Shown: positions 41,734 through 51,782, counted from the stretch's first letter. The stretch: DNA of 64,000 bases from an uncultured Sulfitobacter sp. (GCA_913060815.1 CAJXSZ010000017.1:1-64000); one strand, 5' to 3'. The notes: generated by a model not told the origin, from the letters alone. A program made the numbers and translations.

Positions 41734-43554
41734 TCACTCCTCCATCGCTTCCAATTCATCAATCATGTCCGAGATCATGCTGAGACCCTTGTCCCAGAAG
41801 GCGGGATCAGACGCGTCCAGTCCGAAGGGCGCAAGCAACTCCTTGTGGTGCTTCGATCCGCCCGCCTTGAGCATGTCGAAGTATTTCTCTTCGAACCCTT
41901 CGTGGCCGCCGGCGTAGACCGCGTAGAGCGCGTTCACCAGCCCGTCGCCGAAAGCGTAGGCATAGACGTAGAAGGGGGAGTGGACAAAGTGGGGGATGTA
42001 GGCCCAGAACGTCTCGTAACCGTCCATAAATTCGAATTCAGGTCCAAGGCTTTCGGCTTGGACGCTCATCCATAGGGCGTTGATGTCATCGGGCGTCAGC
42101 TCGCCCCCACGGCGCGCGGCGTGGAGTTTGCATTCGAAATCGTAGAAGGCAATCTGGCGCACGACGGTGTTGATCATGTCCTCGACCTTGCCTGCGAGCA
42201 GGATGCGGCGTTCGGATGTGTTTTTGGCGTTCTCCAGCATCTTGCGGAAGGTAAGCATCTCGCCGAAGACCGAGGCCGTCTCGGCCAGTGTGAGCGGCGT
42301 TGAGGAGAGCATCTCGCCTTGGCCTGCGGCTAACACCTGATGCACGCCGTGGCCCAATTCGTGGGCGAGGGTCATCACATCGCGGGGTTTGCCAAGATAG
42401 TTGAGCATGACGTAGGGGTGCACATCGGTGACGGTAGGGTGCGCGAAGGCGCCCGGTGCTTTGCCGGGTTTGACGCCTGCATCGATCCAGCCTTCCGAGA
42501 AGAACGGCTTGGCCAGATCGCCCATGCGCGGGTCAAACGCTGAGTAGGCGTCCATGACCATCTTCTCGGCTGTTGGCCAATCGACGATCTTGGGGTCTTC
42601 CATCGGCAGCGGGGCGTTGCGGTCCCAGACCTGCATGGTGTCGAGGCCCAGCCATTTCTTTTTCAGCGCATAGTAGCGGTGGCTTAGTTTGGGATAGGCT
42701 TGCACCACAGCATCGCGCAGCGCCTCGACCACCTCAGGCTCAACCTGATTGCTCAAGTGGCGGGCGGTTTGCGCCGTCTCCATCCCGCGCCAGCGATCTT
42801 CGATCTCTTTTGCTTTGGCTTGGGTGTTGTGCACACGGGCGAAGGTTTTGACGTTTTCGCCAAACACATCTGCTAGCTCACGCGCGCCAGCCTCGCGGTT
42901 GTCGCGGTTGGGGTCGGTGAGCAGGTTGAGCGTGCTCTCGATACCCAGTGTCTCGCCGTTCACGTCGAACTTTAGACCCGCGATCGTTTCATCAAAGAGC
43001 CGCTCCCAAGCGTCATCCACCACGCCCATGTCGTGCAGGAATTTCTCCATCTCGTCGCTAAGCTGGTAGGGTTTCATGGCGCGGATGCGGTCGAAGATCG
43101 GTTTGTAGCGGGAGAGTTCCTCGTTCTTGGCGAGCAGGGTGTCGAGGTGGTTGTCCTCAAGCCTGTTGAGCTCCAGCGAGAAGAAGACCAGCGGTGTGGT
43201 AAAATTCGTGATCTTTTCCTGCACGTCCGACATAAATTTGGCGCGGCCTGCATCGGTCGTAAGCTGGTAGTAGCGCAGACCCGCGTAGGACATGATGCGC
43301 CCTGCGATCTGGTTGATTTTCTCGTTGCGTAGAACACAGTCGAGCAGCCCTGTCGCATCCAGTGTGGCCAGCTTGCCCTCGTAGTCGGCAGCGAAGCTGG
43401 CGCAGGCCTGCTCGAGCCAGTCGAGATCGCGCTTCAGCTCGGGTGCGTCTTCACCCGTGTAGAGGTCATCGAGGTTCCATTCTGGCAGATCGCCAAAGGC
43501 GTTCTCGCCAGCACTGGCGTTGGCATCACGGACGGGGAAGGGCAGGTTGAGCAT
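41734..43554 (-). CDS. pepF: Oligoendopeptidase F (M3 family)
   Basis: This zinc metallopeptidase cleaves oligopeptides in the cytoplasm. The 606-residue protein has the HExxH motif in TLAHELGHGVH and the third ligand in LAETASVFGEM, with the family's helical N-terminal domain. The ATG at 43554 is chosen since AAAGGAT lies about 6 bases upstream; an earlier in-frame start adds nine residues without family likeness. It is a single gene. Confidence 0.93.
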   Translation of the reverse strand: MLNLPFPVRDANASAGENAFGDLPEWNLDDLYTGEDAPELKRDLDWLEQACASFAADYEGKLATLDATGLLDCVLRNEKINQIAGRIMSYAGLRYYQLTTDAGRAKFMSDVQEKITNFTTPLVFFSLELNRLEDNHLDTLLAKNEELSRYKPIFDRIRAMKPYQLSDEMEKFLHDMGVVDDAWERLFDETIAGLKFDVNGETLGIESTLNLLTDPNRDNREAGARELADVFGENVKTFARVHNTQAKAKEIEDRWRGMETAQTARHLSNQVEPEVVEALRDAVVQAYPKLSHRYYALKKKWLGLDTMQVWDRNAPLPMEDPKIVDWPTAEKMVMDAYSAFDPRMGDLAKPFFSEGWIDAGVKPGKAPGAFAHPTVTDVHPYVMLNYLGKPRDVMTLAHELGHGVHQVLAAGQGEMLSSTPLTLAETASVFGEMLTFRKMLENAKNTSERRILLAGKVEDMINTVVRQIAFYDFECKLHAARRGGELTPDDINALWMSVQAESLGPEFEFMDGYETFWAYIPHFVHSPFYVYAYAFGDGLVNALYAVYAGGHEGFEEKYFDMLKAGGSKHHKELLAPFGLDASDPAFWDKGLSMISDMIDELEAMEE

Positions 43555-43613
43555 GGAAAATCCTTTGAGCGTTTGAAGCATACGTAAGGGCGCGTCGTGC
43601 GGGGGGCAAGACG

Positions 43614-45212
43614 TCAGCCGTATATCCGCAGCATCTCGTTAAGATCGTCTAAGGTATTGGCCTCGGACATGGGTTTGTCGTGACGCCAGCGCAGCATTCG
43701 CGGAAACCGCAGGGCCACGCCCGACTTGTGGCGCGGGGAGGCCTGAATGCCCTCGAAAGCGATCTCGAAGACATGATGCGGCGTGACCTGACGCACAGGG
43801 CCAAAGCGTTGCAGCGTGTTCTTGCGTACCCAAGCGGTGATCTCGCGAAATTCCTTATCCGTGAGGCCCGAGTACGCTTTGGTAAAGGGAACAAGGGCGT
43901 CACCATCGCGCACGGCAAATGTGTAATCAGTAAAGAGATTCGCGCGGCGGCCCGAGCCTGCTTGCGCATAAATCATCACCGCGTCGATAGTGAGTGGTGC
44001 CAGCTTCCATTTCCACCAGTCGCCCTTTTTGCGACCGGCGAGATAAGGGCTGTCTGCGCGCTTGAGCATAAGACCTTCTGCGTTCGCTTCGCGCGCTGTG
44101 TCGCGGTAGGCATGTAGATCTTGGGGTGTCTTGAAAGGGAGTTGCGGAGAGAGTTTGACAGGGGCGTCTTCTGGCAGGTCTTTGCAGGCCTGCTCCAACG
44201 TCTCGCGGCGTTTGGCAAAGGGAAGGTGGCGTATGTCCTCACCCTGCCACTCCAGCAGGTCATAGGCATGGAGCACGACGGGGGCGTTTTTGAGCAGCTT
44301 CTTGGGAACGGTCTTGCGCCCGATACGTGGCTGGAGCGTGTTGAAGCTGGCGGGCTGCGCTTCGCCCGCGTGCCAAACAAGGAGCTCACCATCAAGAACA
44401 GTGCCGTGGGGCAGGTAGTCGACGGCGCGGGCCAGTTCGGGGAAGCGGTCGGTCATCAACTCTTCCCCGCGTGACCAGACAAAGTGTTCGCCGCCGCGCA
44501 GGATGAGCTGACCGCGGATGCCGTCCCACTTCCATTCGGCGCGCCAGTCAGCGGGGTCCTCAAGGCCCTCTGGCCCATCCTCAAGTGCGTAGGCAAGGTA
44601 GAAGGGATAGGGGCGCGAGGCGTCTGCGCTGGCGTCTTCGGCCTCAATAAGCGCGTGCCATGTCGTGTCATCGGGATGCCAGTTGCCCATAAGGCGGTGG
44701 GCAAGCTCGGCCTCGTCACGGTCCGTGGCGCGGGCCAGCGCGCGGGTCATCAGTTTCTGGCTCACACCCACGCGCATCCCGCCTGTAATGAGCTTGTTGA
44801 AAATGAACCGCTCGGTGCCACCAAGCCGGGCCCATGCGTCGAGCACGAAAGCTTTCTTGTCGTCCTCGTCCGCTTTGTAGACCTCGCGCAGATCGTTGAT
44901 CCACTGCGAAAGGGGGCGGTTATCGGTGGTTTGGTTGGGGGGCAGGACAAGGGCAATCGTCTCGGCCAGATCGCCCACAACGGGGTAGCATTCCTCGAAC
45001 AGCCACAGCGGGATGCCCGCCACTTCCGCGCCCCATTCCCGCAGGCGTGTCGTGGTGACAGCACGTTTGGGGCGGCGGCCTGAGAAGAGCGCGACAGTCC
45101 AAAGCTTGTCGATGTCATCTGCTGCATTAAAGTACTCAGCCAAAGCGTTGACTTTAATCGTTGTTTTCGTGCTTTGATCGATGGCCGTGAAGAGGTCGGC
45201 AAAGGCTTTCAT
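43614..45212 (-). CDS. ATP-dependent DNA ligase (ligase-exonuclease pair)
   Basis: The 532-residue protein joins nicks using ATP. It has an N-terminal helical DNA-binding domain, the adenylation motif KWDG (Lys228) and C-terminal OB-fold segments. It overlaps the ligase-associated exonuclease gene by 4 bases, the known pair that, in other bacteria, adds a DEAD/DEAH helicase and a phosphoesterase; those two are absent here. The replicative NAD-dependent LigA is not in the window. Confidence 0.93.
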   Translation of the reverse strand: MKAFADLFTAIDQSTKTTIKVNALAEYFNAADDIDKLWTVALFSGRRPKRAVTTTRLREWGAEVAGIPLWLFEECYPVVGDLAETIALVLPPNQTTDNRPLSQWINDLREVYKADEDDKKAFVLDAWARLGGTERFIFNKLITGGMRVGVSQKLMTRALARATDRDEAELAHRLMGNWHPDDTTWHALIEAEDASADASRPYPFYLAYALEDGPEGLEDPADWRAEWKWDGIRGQLILRGGEHFVWSRGEELMTDRFPELARAVDYLPHGTVLDGELLVWHAGEAQPASFNTLQPRIGRKTVPKKLLKNAPVVLHAYDLLEWQGEDIRHLPFAKRRETLEQACKDLPEDAPVKLSPQLPFKTPQDLHAYRDTAREANAEGLMLKRADSPYLAGRKKGDWWKWKLAPLTIDAVMIYAQAGSGRRANLFTDYTFAVRDGDALVPFTKAYSGLTDKEFREITAWVRKNTLQRFGPVRQVTPHHVFEIAFEGIQASPRHKSGVALRFPRMLRWRHDKPMSEANTLDDLNEMLRIYG

Positions 45213-46234
45213 GCGACCTCACCGCTGTCTTCTTTGGCATCAAGGCTTTCGCCCTCGAACTGCGTCGGGACAACCTGCGCATTCCAGCCGTTCTCGCTCA
45301 GATACCGCGCAAAGATATCCGTGTAACCATGTGTCACGTATATATTTTCCGCCTCGGTCTGCTTGATTGCCCAGAGCAATCCATCCCAATCTGCATGATC
45401 CGATATGATAAACCCGCGATCCCCTGCGCGACGGCGGCGCACGCCGCGCATGGCCATCCAGCCAGAGGCGAAACCTGTCTCTTGGGGGCCGAACTTTTTC
45501 GACCAAGCCGAGCCGAGCGCGGAGGGCGGTGCGATGACCATTGCGCCTGGGTGTGTCTTGGCGGTGACGTCCTTGTTGGCGAGCACGGTATCGGGCAATT
45601 GGATCCCTTGTTCGCGCATGACAGCGTTGGTGTTCTCGACCGCAGTATGGCACAGGACGGGGCCAAGGTCGGGGTCGAGCATCGACATCAGGCGCTGTGC
45701 CTTGCCCAGCGAATATGCCCCCAGAAGCGCGGTTTTGCCTGCTGCGATGCAGCCTTTCCACCAGTCGTTGATCTGGGCTGCCACTACCTCTTGGGGTTGC
45801 CAGTGGAAGACGGGGAGGCCGAAGGTGCTTTCGGTGATGAAATGGTGGCAACGCACAGGCTCGAACGGGGTGCTGAGGCCATCGTCGATGACTTTGTAAT
45901 CGCCCGAGGCGACCCAGACTTCGCCTGCCACTTCGACACGGATTTGGGCAGAGCCTGGCACATGCCCCGCAGGGTGAAAGGACACAAGCGCGCCGCCGAT
46001 CTGGCGCTGTTCGCCGTAGGCGATGCCCTCGGCGGTAATTTCACCCAAGCGGTGGCGCATGACGGGCAGCGCCTCATGGGTAGCAAGATAGCTCCCCATG
46101 CCCCAGCGGGAGTGATCCGCATGGCCGTGGGTAATCAAGGCACGGTCGACGCGCCGCCACGGATCAATGAAGAAATCGCCAGCGGGGCAATAAATACCTT
46201 CGGGAGTGAATGTAAGGACGGGTTGCTTGCTCAT
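45209..46234 (-). CDS. Ligase-associated DNA exonuclease (metallo-beta-lactamase fold)
   Basis: The 341-residue protein has the HxHxDH metal motif LITHGHADH (His36, His38, Asp40, His41) and a C-terminal beta-CASP-like region (ending ...HGYTDIFARYLSENG), as in the SNM1/Pso2-related exonucleases that travel with ATP-dependent ligases. The ATGA overlap with the ligase gene indicates coupled synthesis. It presumably trims ends before sealing. Confidence 0.92.
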   Translation of the reverse strand: MSKQPVLTFTPEGIYCPAGDFFIDPWRRVDRALITHGHADHSRWGMGSYLATHEALPVMRHRLGEITAEGIAYGEQRQIGGALVSFHPAGHVPGSAQIRVEVAGEVWVASGDYKVIDDGLSTPFEPVRCHHFITESTFGLPVFHWQPQEVVAAQINDWWKGCIAAGKTALLGAYSLGKAQRLMSMLDPDLGPVLCHTAVENTNAVMREQGIQLPDTVLANKDVTAKTHPGAMVIAPPSALGSAWSKKFGPQETGFASGWMAMRGVRRRRAGDRGFIISDHADWDGLLWAIKQTEAENIYVTHGYTDIFARYLSENGWNAQVVPTQFEGESLDAKEDSGEVA

Positions 46235-46262
46235 GCCCCACTACTTAGGGGCGCAGGCGGCT

Positions 46263-47210
46263 CTAGCCAGTGGTGGTGTTAAGAAAGAGCGACGCCATCT
46301 CGTCAAAGATCGGCGTGCGAATGGCCTCGCTCTCCAACAGAACCTCATGCTCGCCTCCCTCGACCATGCGCAATTGGCCGCCTTTCCACGTCTCCATCCG
46401 CGCCTCGATGCGGGGGATGTCCACGATCCGCTCGTTGGTGCCGACGAAAGCGATGCTGGTGAGGTTGGGGGCGGCGCGCTGGGCCAAATGGCGCGTCTCG
46501 GCCAGTGCTTCGCGCAGCCATATATAGCTGGGGCCGCCAAGTTTCAGCTCTGGATGGGCGGAAAGCTGGTCGCGCATCATGTCGTACATCTGCTCGTCGG
46601 TGGTGAGCATGTTATCTTCAAAAGGCGCTTCAAGAGGGTAGGGCGTCGCGGTGGTGCCCACAGGCAGGCGATGGCCCTGATTGAACTTCGGCATCCATGT
46701 GCTGAGGAGCTTCGCGGGCAGGCGCATCTGCGGTGAAATATGAATGCCCCACATCGGGCCGGTAAATGCAGCAGCTTGGACAGGCAGCCCCTCCATCACG
46801 GCGCGCAGGCCGATGCAGCCACCCATGGAATGCGCCACGAGGAAGAAGGGGCGCGGCAGATTCAGGCTGCGCGCGGCGCGCATCATGGTCGATACGTCTT
46901 TTTGGTAATCGGGGAAGTGATCGATGTGGCCTATCAGCGGATTGTCGAGCATCCGGTCAGCAAGGCCCTGACCGCGCCAGTCGATGGCCATTGTAGCAAG
47001 GCCGCGTGCGGCAAATTCCGCTGCGGCCCCGCCGTATTTTTCGATGTATTCAGTGCGTCCGGGGAAGATCAGAACCGTCCCCTTCGCACCCTCCATGGGC
47101 CAGACACCAAGGCGTATCCGCATCTCGTCAGACGTTCGCGCCCAATAGGCCGCGCCGGTGTCAGGACCGGGGTGGACGTCTGTGAAAAGGGGCGCAGGCG
47201 CGAGATCCAT
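46263..47210 (-). CDS. Alpha/beta hydrolase (lysophospholipase-like)
   Basis: The 315-residue protein has the nucleophile elbow AHSMGG (Ser128) in the monoacylglycerol-lipase/lysophospholipase pattern, with IFPGRTEYIEKYG (oxyanion region) and a C-terminal MVEGGEHEVLLE segment with the His. No signal peptide is present, so it is cytoplasmic. It likely hydrolyses lysophospholipid or monoacylglycerol; the exact substrate is unknown. The SCP2-like gene lies upstream (12 bases). Confidence 0.9.
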   Translation of the reverse strand: MDLAPAPLFTDVHPGPDTGAAYWARTSDEMRIRLGVWPMEGAKGTVLIFPGRTEYIEKYGGAAAEFAARGLATMAIDWRGQGLADRMLDNPLIGHIDHFPDYQKDVSTMMRAARSLNLPRPFFLVAHSMGGCIGLRAVMEGLPVQAAAFTGPMWGIHISPQMRLPAKLLSTWMPKFNQGHRLPVGTTATPYPLEAPFEDNMLTTDEQMYDMMRDQLSAHPELKLGGPSYIWLREALAETRHLAQRAAPNLTSIAFVGTNERIVDIPRIEARMETWKGGQLRMVEGGEHEVLLESEAIRTPIFDEMASLFLNTTTG

Positions 47211-47222
47211 GGAGCGTCTTTA

Positions 47223-47513
47223 TCAGGCCAGCGCCGAGGCCAGCTTCATCGCCATGCCCATATCGCCGTCGACTTTGAGCTTGCCCGTCATAAAGGCAGC
47301 GGTGGGGTTCGTCTCACCGTCCATCATACCCTGAAAGGTTTCGGGGTCGGCGCTGAGCGTCACATCGGCTTCTTCGTCGCCTGCGCGCACACCTGCATCG
47401 TCAACCATAACGCAGCCTTCGCCCTCGATATCGAACTTGACGGTGCCCCCGATATCAACGCCGTCCATCTTTGCAGACAACATTGTTACCGCTTCATTGA
47501 TCACATCACTCAT
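47223..47513 (-). CDS. SCP2 sterol-carrier-domain protein
   Basis: The 96-residue protein is a single SCP2 lipid-binding domain: VKFDIEGEGCVMVDDAGVRAGDEEADVTLSADPETFQGMMDGETNPTAAFMTGKLKVDGDMGMAMKLASAL. Such small proteins bind fatty acids or hydrophobic ligands in the cytoplasm. Its placement just before a lipase-like gene on the same strand suggests a shared role in lipid handling, which is inference. It diverges from the TPR gene at 47589. Confidence 0.9.
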   Translation of the reverse strand: MSDVINEAVTMLSAKMDGVDIGGTVKFDIEGEGCVMVDDAGVRAGDEEADVTLSADPETFQGMMDGETNPTAAFMTGKLKVDGDMGMAMKLASALA

Positions 47514-47588
47514 TTTTTAGCCCTTTTTGGCAGATGGCGGGGATCACGACTGGAAATCAGGCCCCCACCTGTTACATTCACTTTTGTT

Positions 47589-48152
47589 ATGCTGATCAAA
47601 ATCGTCAACCTCAAACATACCGTCGCGGCACTTGGCCTGTCATTGTTGCTGTGCGGCCCCGCTTTTGCGCAGCAATCCCCTAAAGTTGCCGAGCTTTTGG
47701 AGACTTTGCGCACGGCTACGCCCGAGCAGGCGCAAGCGGCTGAGCGCGATGTGGAGCGGGCGTGGTCGCGCTCTGGCTCTGCGGCGATGGATCTGCTTCT
47801 GAAGCGCGGGCGCGACGCGCTGGCAGTGGGGGAGTTCACGGTGGCGATTGACCACCTGACGGCCCTGACAGACCATGCGCCCGATTTTGCCGAAGGCTAT
47901 CATGCCCGCGCAACCGCCTATTTCCGCGCCGAATTGTATGGCCCCGCCCTTGATGATCTGGAGACAGCGCTGGCGCTTAACCCCGATAATTACAATGCAA
48001 TCTTCGGCCTTGGTGTCTTGTTCGAGGAATTCGGTGAGGAGCGCCGCGCAGCCGAGCTGTTTCGCCGAGTATTGGCCTTGAACCCGCACCACGAGAATGC
48101 GAGCAAGGCGCTTGAGCAGCTTAAGAAAAGCGGCATCGGTCGCACCCTCTAA
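47589..48152 (+). CDS. Secreted TPR-repeat protein
   Basis: The 187-residue protein has a signal peptide (HTVAALGLSLLLCGPAFA-QQ) and about three TPR units (GRDALAVGEFTVAIDHLTALTDHAPDF, AEGYHARATAYFRAELYGPALDDLETALALNPDN and NAIFGLGVLFEEFGEERRAAELFRRVLALNPHH). It should be a periplasmic protein-interaction scaffold. The long open frame upstream (from 46740) is a shadow of the hydrolase gene. It is followed by the helicase after 18 bases. Confidence 0.87.
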   Translation: MLIKIVNLKHTVAALGLSLLLCGPAFAQQSPKVAELLETLRTATPEQAQAAERDVERAWSRSGSAAMDLLLKRGRDALAVGEFTVAIDHLTALTDHAPDFAEGYHARATAYFRAELYGPALDDLETALALNPDNYNAIFGLGVLFEEFGEERRAAELFRRVLALNPHHENASKALEQLKKSGIGRTL

Positions 48153-48170
48153 TCACGTCAGGACAGTGTG

Positions 48171-50981
48171 GTGAACACGCAAGGCAGGGTCGTGGCCGTT
48201 CTGGGCCCCACCAACACGGGCAAGACCACTTACGCAATCGAGCGGATGCTGGGGCATCGCACGGGGGTTATCGGCCTTCCGCTGCGATTGTTGGCGCGCG
48301 AAGTCTATGACCGGGTTGTCGCGGTACGAGGGCCGTCTGTGGTGGCGCTGGTCACAGGAGAAGAACGCATCGTGCCGCCGCGGACGCAGTATTGGGTCTG
48401 TACCGTGGAGGCGATGCCCGAGGGGATGGGCGCAGATTTCGTCGCCATCGACGAGATACAGCTTTGTGCCGATCCCGAGCGCGGGCACGTGTTTACCGAC
48501 CGTCTGATGCGGAGCCGTGGCCTGCACGAGACGCTGTTTATGGGCGCAGACACCATGCGCGGTACCATAGCGGCACTGGTACCCGAGGCACAGTTTGTGC
48601 GGCGCGAGCGGATGTCGGAACTCACCTATTCAGGTCAAAAGAAAATAAGCCGGATGCGCCCGCGCAGCGCCATTGTCGGATTTTCGGTCGAGAATGTATA
48701 TGCCATCGCCGAGCTGATCCGCCGCCAAAAGGGTGGCGCGGCAGTTGTCATGGGCGCGCTCAGCCCCCGTACGCGCAATGCGCAGGTCGACATGTACCAA
48801 AACGGCGAGGTTGATTATCTGGTGGCGACGGATGCCATCGGGATGGGGCTCAATCTGGACGTGGATCATGTGGCGTTCAGCAGTTTGAGCAAATTTGACG
48901 GGCGGCGGATGCGTCCACTGGCCCCTAATGAGCTGGCCCAGATCGCAGGGCGTGCAGGGCGGGGCATGAAGAACGGCACGTTTGGTGTCACGGGCGATGT
49001 GCGGCCGCTGGATGAAGGCGTGGCCCGCGCAATCATGGATCACCAGTTCACCCCGCAGAACAAGATCAACTGGCGTAATCCGCGGCTTCAGTACGGCTCG
49101 ATCCCCGCGCTGATTAAGTCGCTGGAAGAGGGGCCAGACCACGAACGTCTGGTCAAGGCGCGCGAGGCGGATGATTTGCGCGTGCTCAAGACGCTGGGTG
49201 AAGATGCGGAGATTGCGGCGCGCTGCACGGACGGGCCGTCGGTCAAACTGCTTTGGGATGTGTGCCGCATTCCGGACTTTCGCAGCATCTCCAATGCCGA
49301 GCATGCCAATCTGCTGGAGCATATTTACAATCACCTGCATCAGCGCGGCTCCATCCCCGATGACTGGTTGGCGCGGCAAATTAAACGGATTGATCGAACC
49401 GATGGCGACATTGATGCGTTGTCCAAGCGATTGGCGTTTATCCGCACTTGGACCTATGTGACACAGCGCAAAGGTTGGACAAATGACGAAACCCATTGGC
49501 GCGGGGAAGCTCGTGTCGTAGAAGACAGACTGTCGGATGCGTTACACGAGCGTCTGACCCAAAGATTTGTAGACCGGCGCACCTCGGTTTTGTTGCGCCG
49601 GCTAGGACAGAAGGAAGCCATGGTGGCCGAAGTAAATAACGAGACGGGCGAAGTAACTGTAGAAGGCGAATTTGTAGGCAAGTTGGACGGTTTCCGTTTT
49701 CGCGCCGACAAGGGTGCTGGCACAGCCGAGAATAAAACGATCAAGACGGCGGCGCTTCAGGCGTTGGCCCCGCAGTTTCATCTGCGCGCTGATCGGTTCT
49801 ATAACGCGCCTGACACCGAGATCGATTTCACCGAGCAGGGCGGCCTGATGTGGGGCAGCGCTGCGGTGGGTAAGCTGGTAGCTGGGGCAGACGGCCTCAA
49901 GCCGCAAGTCGAGGTTTTCGTTGACGATGTTGCGGGTCCGGATGTGGCCCAGAAGGTGCAGCGCCGTTTGCAACACTTCATCGACCGCAAGGTAGCGAGC
50001 CTGTTCGAACCGCTGTTGGCGCTCAAGAACGACGAGGCGCTGACAGGATTGGCGCGTGGTTTTGCCTTCCGCATGGTCGAAAGCTTTGGCGTGCTGACCC
50101 GTGGCGAGATCGCTGACGAGGTTAAAGCGTTGGATCAGGACGCACGCGGGGCGCTGCGCAAGCACGGCATCCGTTTTGGTCAGTTCACCATTTTCATGCC
50201 GCTGCTTCTGAAGCCCGCGCCGACGCGCCTGCGTTTGGTACTGTGGTCGCTGACACGCGGCTTGTCGGAGTTTCCCGAATCGCCCCCTCCCGGATTGGTG
50301 ACGATCCCTGTGGAGCAGGGCGCGCCAGCGGGTGCTGACACGATGTCTGGATACCGCAACGCAGGCAGCCGTGCGATCCGCATCGACATGCTCGAGCGCT
50401 TGGCCGATATGCTGCGCGGTGAGGATTCGCGCGGCGGCTTTGAGGCGAAGGCCGATATGCTTTCGATCTCTGGCACCACGTTGGAGCAGTTCGCCGATTT
50501 GATGCAGGGCTTGGGCTATAAGGCCGAAGCGGGCGAGCGGCCCAAGGTAAAGGCAGTTACTGCCGTTGTGCCCGAAGCAGGGGAAGTACCAGCGGACACG
50601 CCCGTGATGGACGCGGACAACGCAGCAGCTGGCGGCGTGACAAATACGGACGCGGTTCCGTCCGAAGCGGAGCCGATCTCCGAGATGTCGGAGACCGAAA
50701 CGCCCGTGGGCGAGGCAGCTGACGCAGCCGTCGAAGCGGTCGAGATGGAGACATTTTACACCTTCACATGGGCGCGTGCACCGCGCCGCCAGCAGGGTGC
50801 AGGGGGCGAGCGAGCACGGGGCAAGGGCAAGCCCAACCCGCGTGGCAAAAAGGGCCAGCGCGACGGGGGTAAAGGCGACAAGAGCCAGAACTTCTCGGCG
50901 CGTCCCCCCAAGGCGGAGAAGAAGATTGATCCGGATAATCCGTTTGCGGCCGCTTTGATGGGCCTCAAAAGCGATAAGTGA
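48171..50981 (+). CDS. Suv3-like DEAD/DEAH-type RNA helicase
   Basis: The 936-residue protein resembles mitochondrial Suv3, the RNA helicase of the degradosome: Walker A GPTNTGKTT (about 11-19), Walker B DEIQ, and motif VI QIAGRAGRG. A long C-terminal part ends in a Lys/Arg/Gly-rich tail (GGERARGKGKPNPRGKKGQRDGGKGDK) typical of RNA-binding proteins. A GTG start at 48171 has AGGA 7 bases before it. The next gene (S4 protein) overlaps its stop (GTGA), so both act in RNA metabolism. Confidence 0.9.
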   Translation: MNTQGRVVAVLGPTNTGKTTYAIERMLGHRTGVIGLPLRLLAREVYDRVVAVRGPSVVALVTGEERIVPPRTQYWVCTVEAMPEGMGADFVAIDEIQLCADPERGHVFTDRLMRSRGLHETLFMGADTMRGTIAALVPEAQFVRRERMSELTYSGQKKISRMRPRSAIVGFSVENVYAIAELIRRQKGGAAVVMGALSPRTRNAQVDMYQNGEVDYLVATDAIGMGLNLDVDHVAFSSLSKFDGRRMRPLAPNELAQIAGRAGRGMKNGTFGVTGDVRPLDEGVARAIMDHQFTPQNKINWRNPRLQYGSIPALIKSLEEGPDHERLVKAREADDLRVLKTLGEDAEIAARCTDGPSVKLLWDVCRIPDFRSISNAEHANLLEHIYNHLHQRGSIPDDWLARQIKRIDRTDGDIDALSKRLAFIRTWTYVTQRKGWTNDETHWRGEARVVEDRLSDALHERLTQRFVDRRTSVLLRRLGQKEAMVAEVNNETGEVTVEGEFVGKLDGFRFRADKGAGTAENKTIKTAALQALAPQFHLRADRFYNAPDTEIDFTEQGGLMWGSAAVGKLVAGADGLKPQVEVFVDDVAGPDVAQKVQRRLQHFIDRKVASLFEPLLALKNDEALTGLARGFAFRMVESFGVLTRGEIADEVKALDQDARGALRKHGIRFGQFTIFMPLLLKPAPTRLRLVLWSLTRGLSEFPESPPPGLVTIPVEQGAPAGADTMSGYRNAGSRAIRIDMLERLADMLRGEDSRGGFEAKADMLSISGTTLEQFADLMQGLGYKAEAGERPKVKAVTAVVPEAGEVPADTPVMDADNAAAGGVTNTDAVPSEAEPISEMSETETPVGEAADAAVEAVEMETFYTFTWARAPRRQQGAGGERARGKGKPNPRGKKGQRDGGKGDKSQNFSARPPKAEKKIDPDNPFAAALMGLKSDK

Positions 50982-51385
50982 GCGATCAACCTACGGAAAA
51001 ACTGCGTCTCGACAAATGGTTGTGGTTCGCACGGTTCTTCAAAACGCGTACTCTGGCGGCCAGTACGGTCGCTGGAGGGCACGTCCGCATCAACGGCACG
51101 CCTGCCTATAAACGCAGTGCGACAATTGCGCCCGGTGACGTGCTGACCTTTCCCAAAGACGATCATATTCGCGTGATCCAGATCGACGCATTGGGGGAGC
51201 GCCGCGGCCCTGCGCACGAGGCGCAAGCCCTTTATACCGACTTATCACCGCCTGTACGCAAGCCGCGTGGCGAAATCCCCCTCAATCCCGCTTTTGATGG
51301 TAAGGGGCGTCCGACCAAGCGTGACCGCCGCCAGCTTGATCGCTCGAAGGCGGAGCATCTTTCTCGGGACAGCCATCTTGATTGA
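50978..51385 (+). CDS. S4-domain RNA-binding protein (Hsp15-like)
   Basis: The 135-residue protein has an S4 domain near the N-terminus (LRLDKWLWFARFFKTRTLAASTVAGGHVRIN, about 9-40) like heat-shock protein Hsp15, which rescues stalled 50S subunits with nascent chains. Its C-terminal tail is basic (KGRPTKRDRRQLDRSK). The GTG start overlaps the helicase stop. The role in ribosome recycling is inferred from the family. Confidence 0.88.
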   Translation: MSDQPTEKLRLDKWLWFARFFKTRTLAASTVAGGHVRINGTPAYKRSATIAPGDVLTFPKDDHIRVIQIDALGERRGPAHEAQALYTDLSPPVRKPRGEIPLNPAFDGKGRPTKRDRRQLDRSKAEHLSRDSHLD

Positions 51386-51439
51386 TTGGCGCGTCTGCAA
51401 TAGCTACCTCCCAAGCCTACCTTACAGAGACATTTTCCT

Positions 51440-51775
51440 ATGACCTACATCGTGAATGACGCCTGCATCTCGTGCAAATACACCGACTGTGTCGAGGTCT
51501 GCCCCGTGGATTGTTTCTATGAGGGGGAAAACATGCTGGTGATCCACCCTGACGAGTGCATCGACTGCGGCGTCTGCGAACCCGAGTGCCCCGCTGATGC
51601 GATCCGCCCAGACACAGAGCCGGACATGGAGAAATGGGTGGAATTCAACCGCAAATACTCGATCCTGTGGCCTGTCATCATCACCAAGAAAGATCCGCTG
51701 CCTTCGGCAGAGGAGATGGACGGTAAAGAAGGCAAGATGGAATTCTTCTCCGAGAAGCCTGGCGAGGGCGGTTAA
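51440..51775 (+). CDS. fdxA: 7Fe ferredoxin FdxA
   Basis: The 111-residue protein has the two clusters of the FdxA type: [14 protein letters not shown] (N-terminal 3Fe-4S site; Cys positions as in the family) and [12 protein letters not shown] for a 4Fe-4S cluster. The C-terminal tail (about 60-111) is typical of the seven-iron group. It donates electrons in the cytoplasm; partner unknown. The gene is single. Confidence 0.94.
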   Translation: MTYIVNDACISCKYTDCVEVCPVDCFYEGENMLVIHPDECIDCGVCEPECPADAIRPDTEPDMEKWVEFNRKYSILWPVIITKKDPLPSAEEMDGKEGKMEFFSEKPGEGG

Positions 51776-51782
51776 GCAGCAT

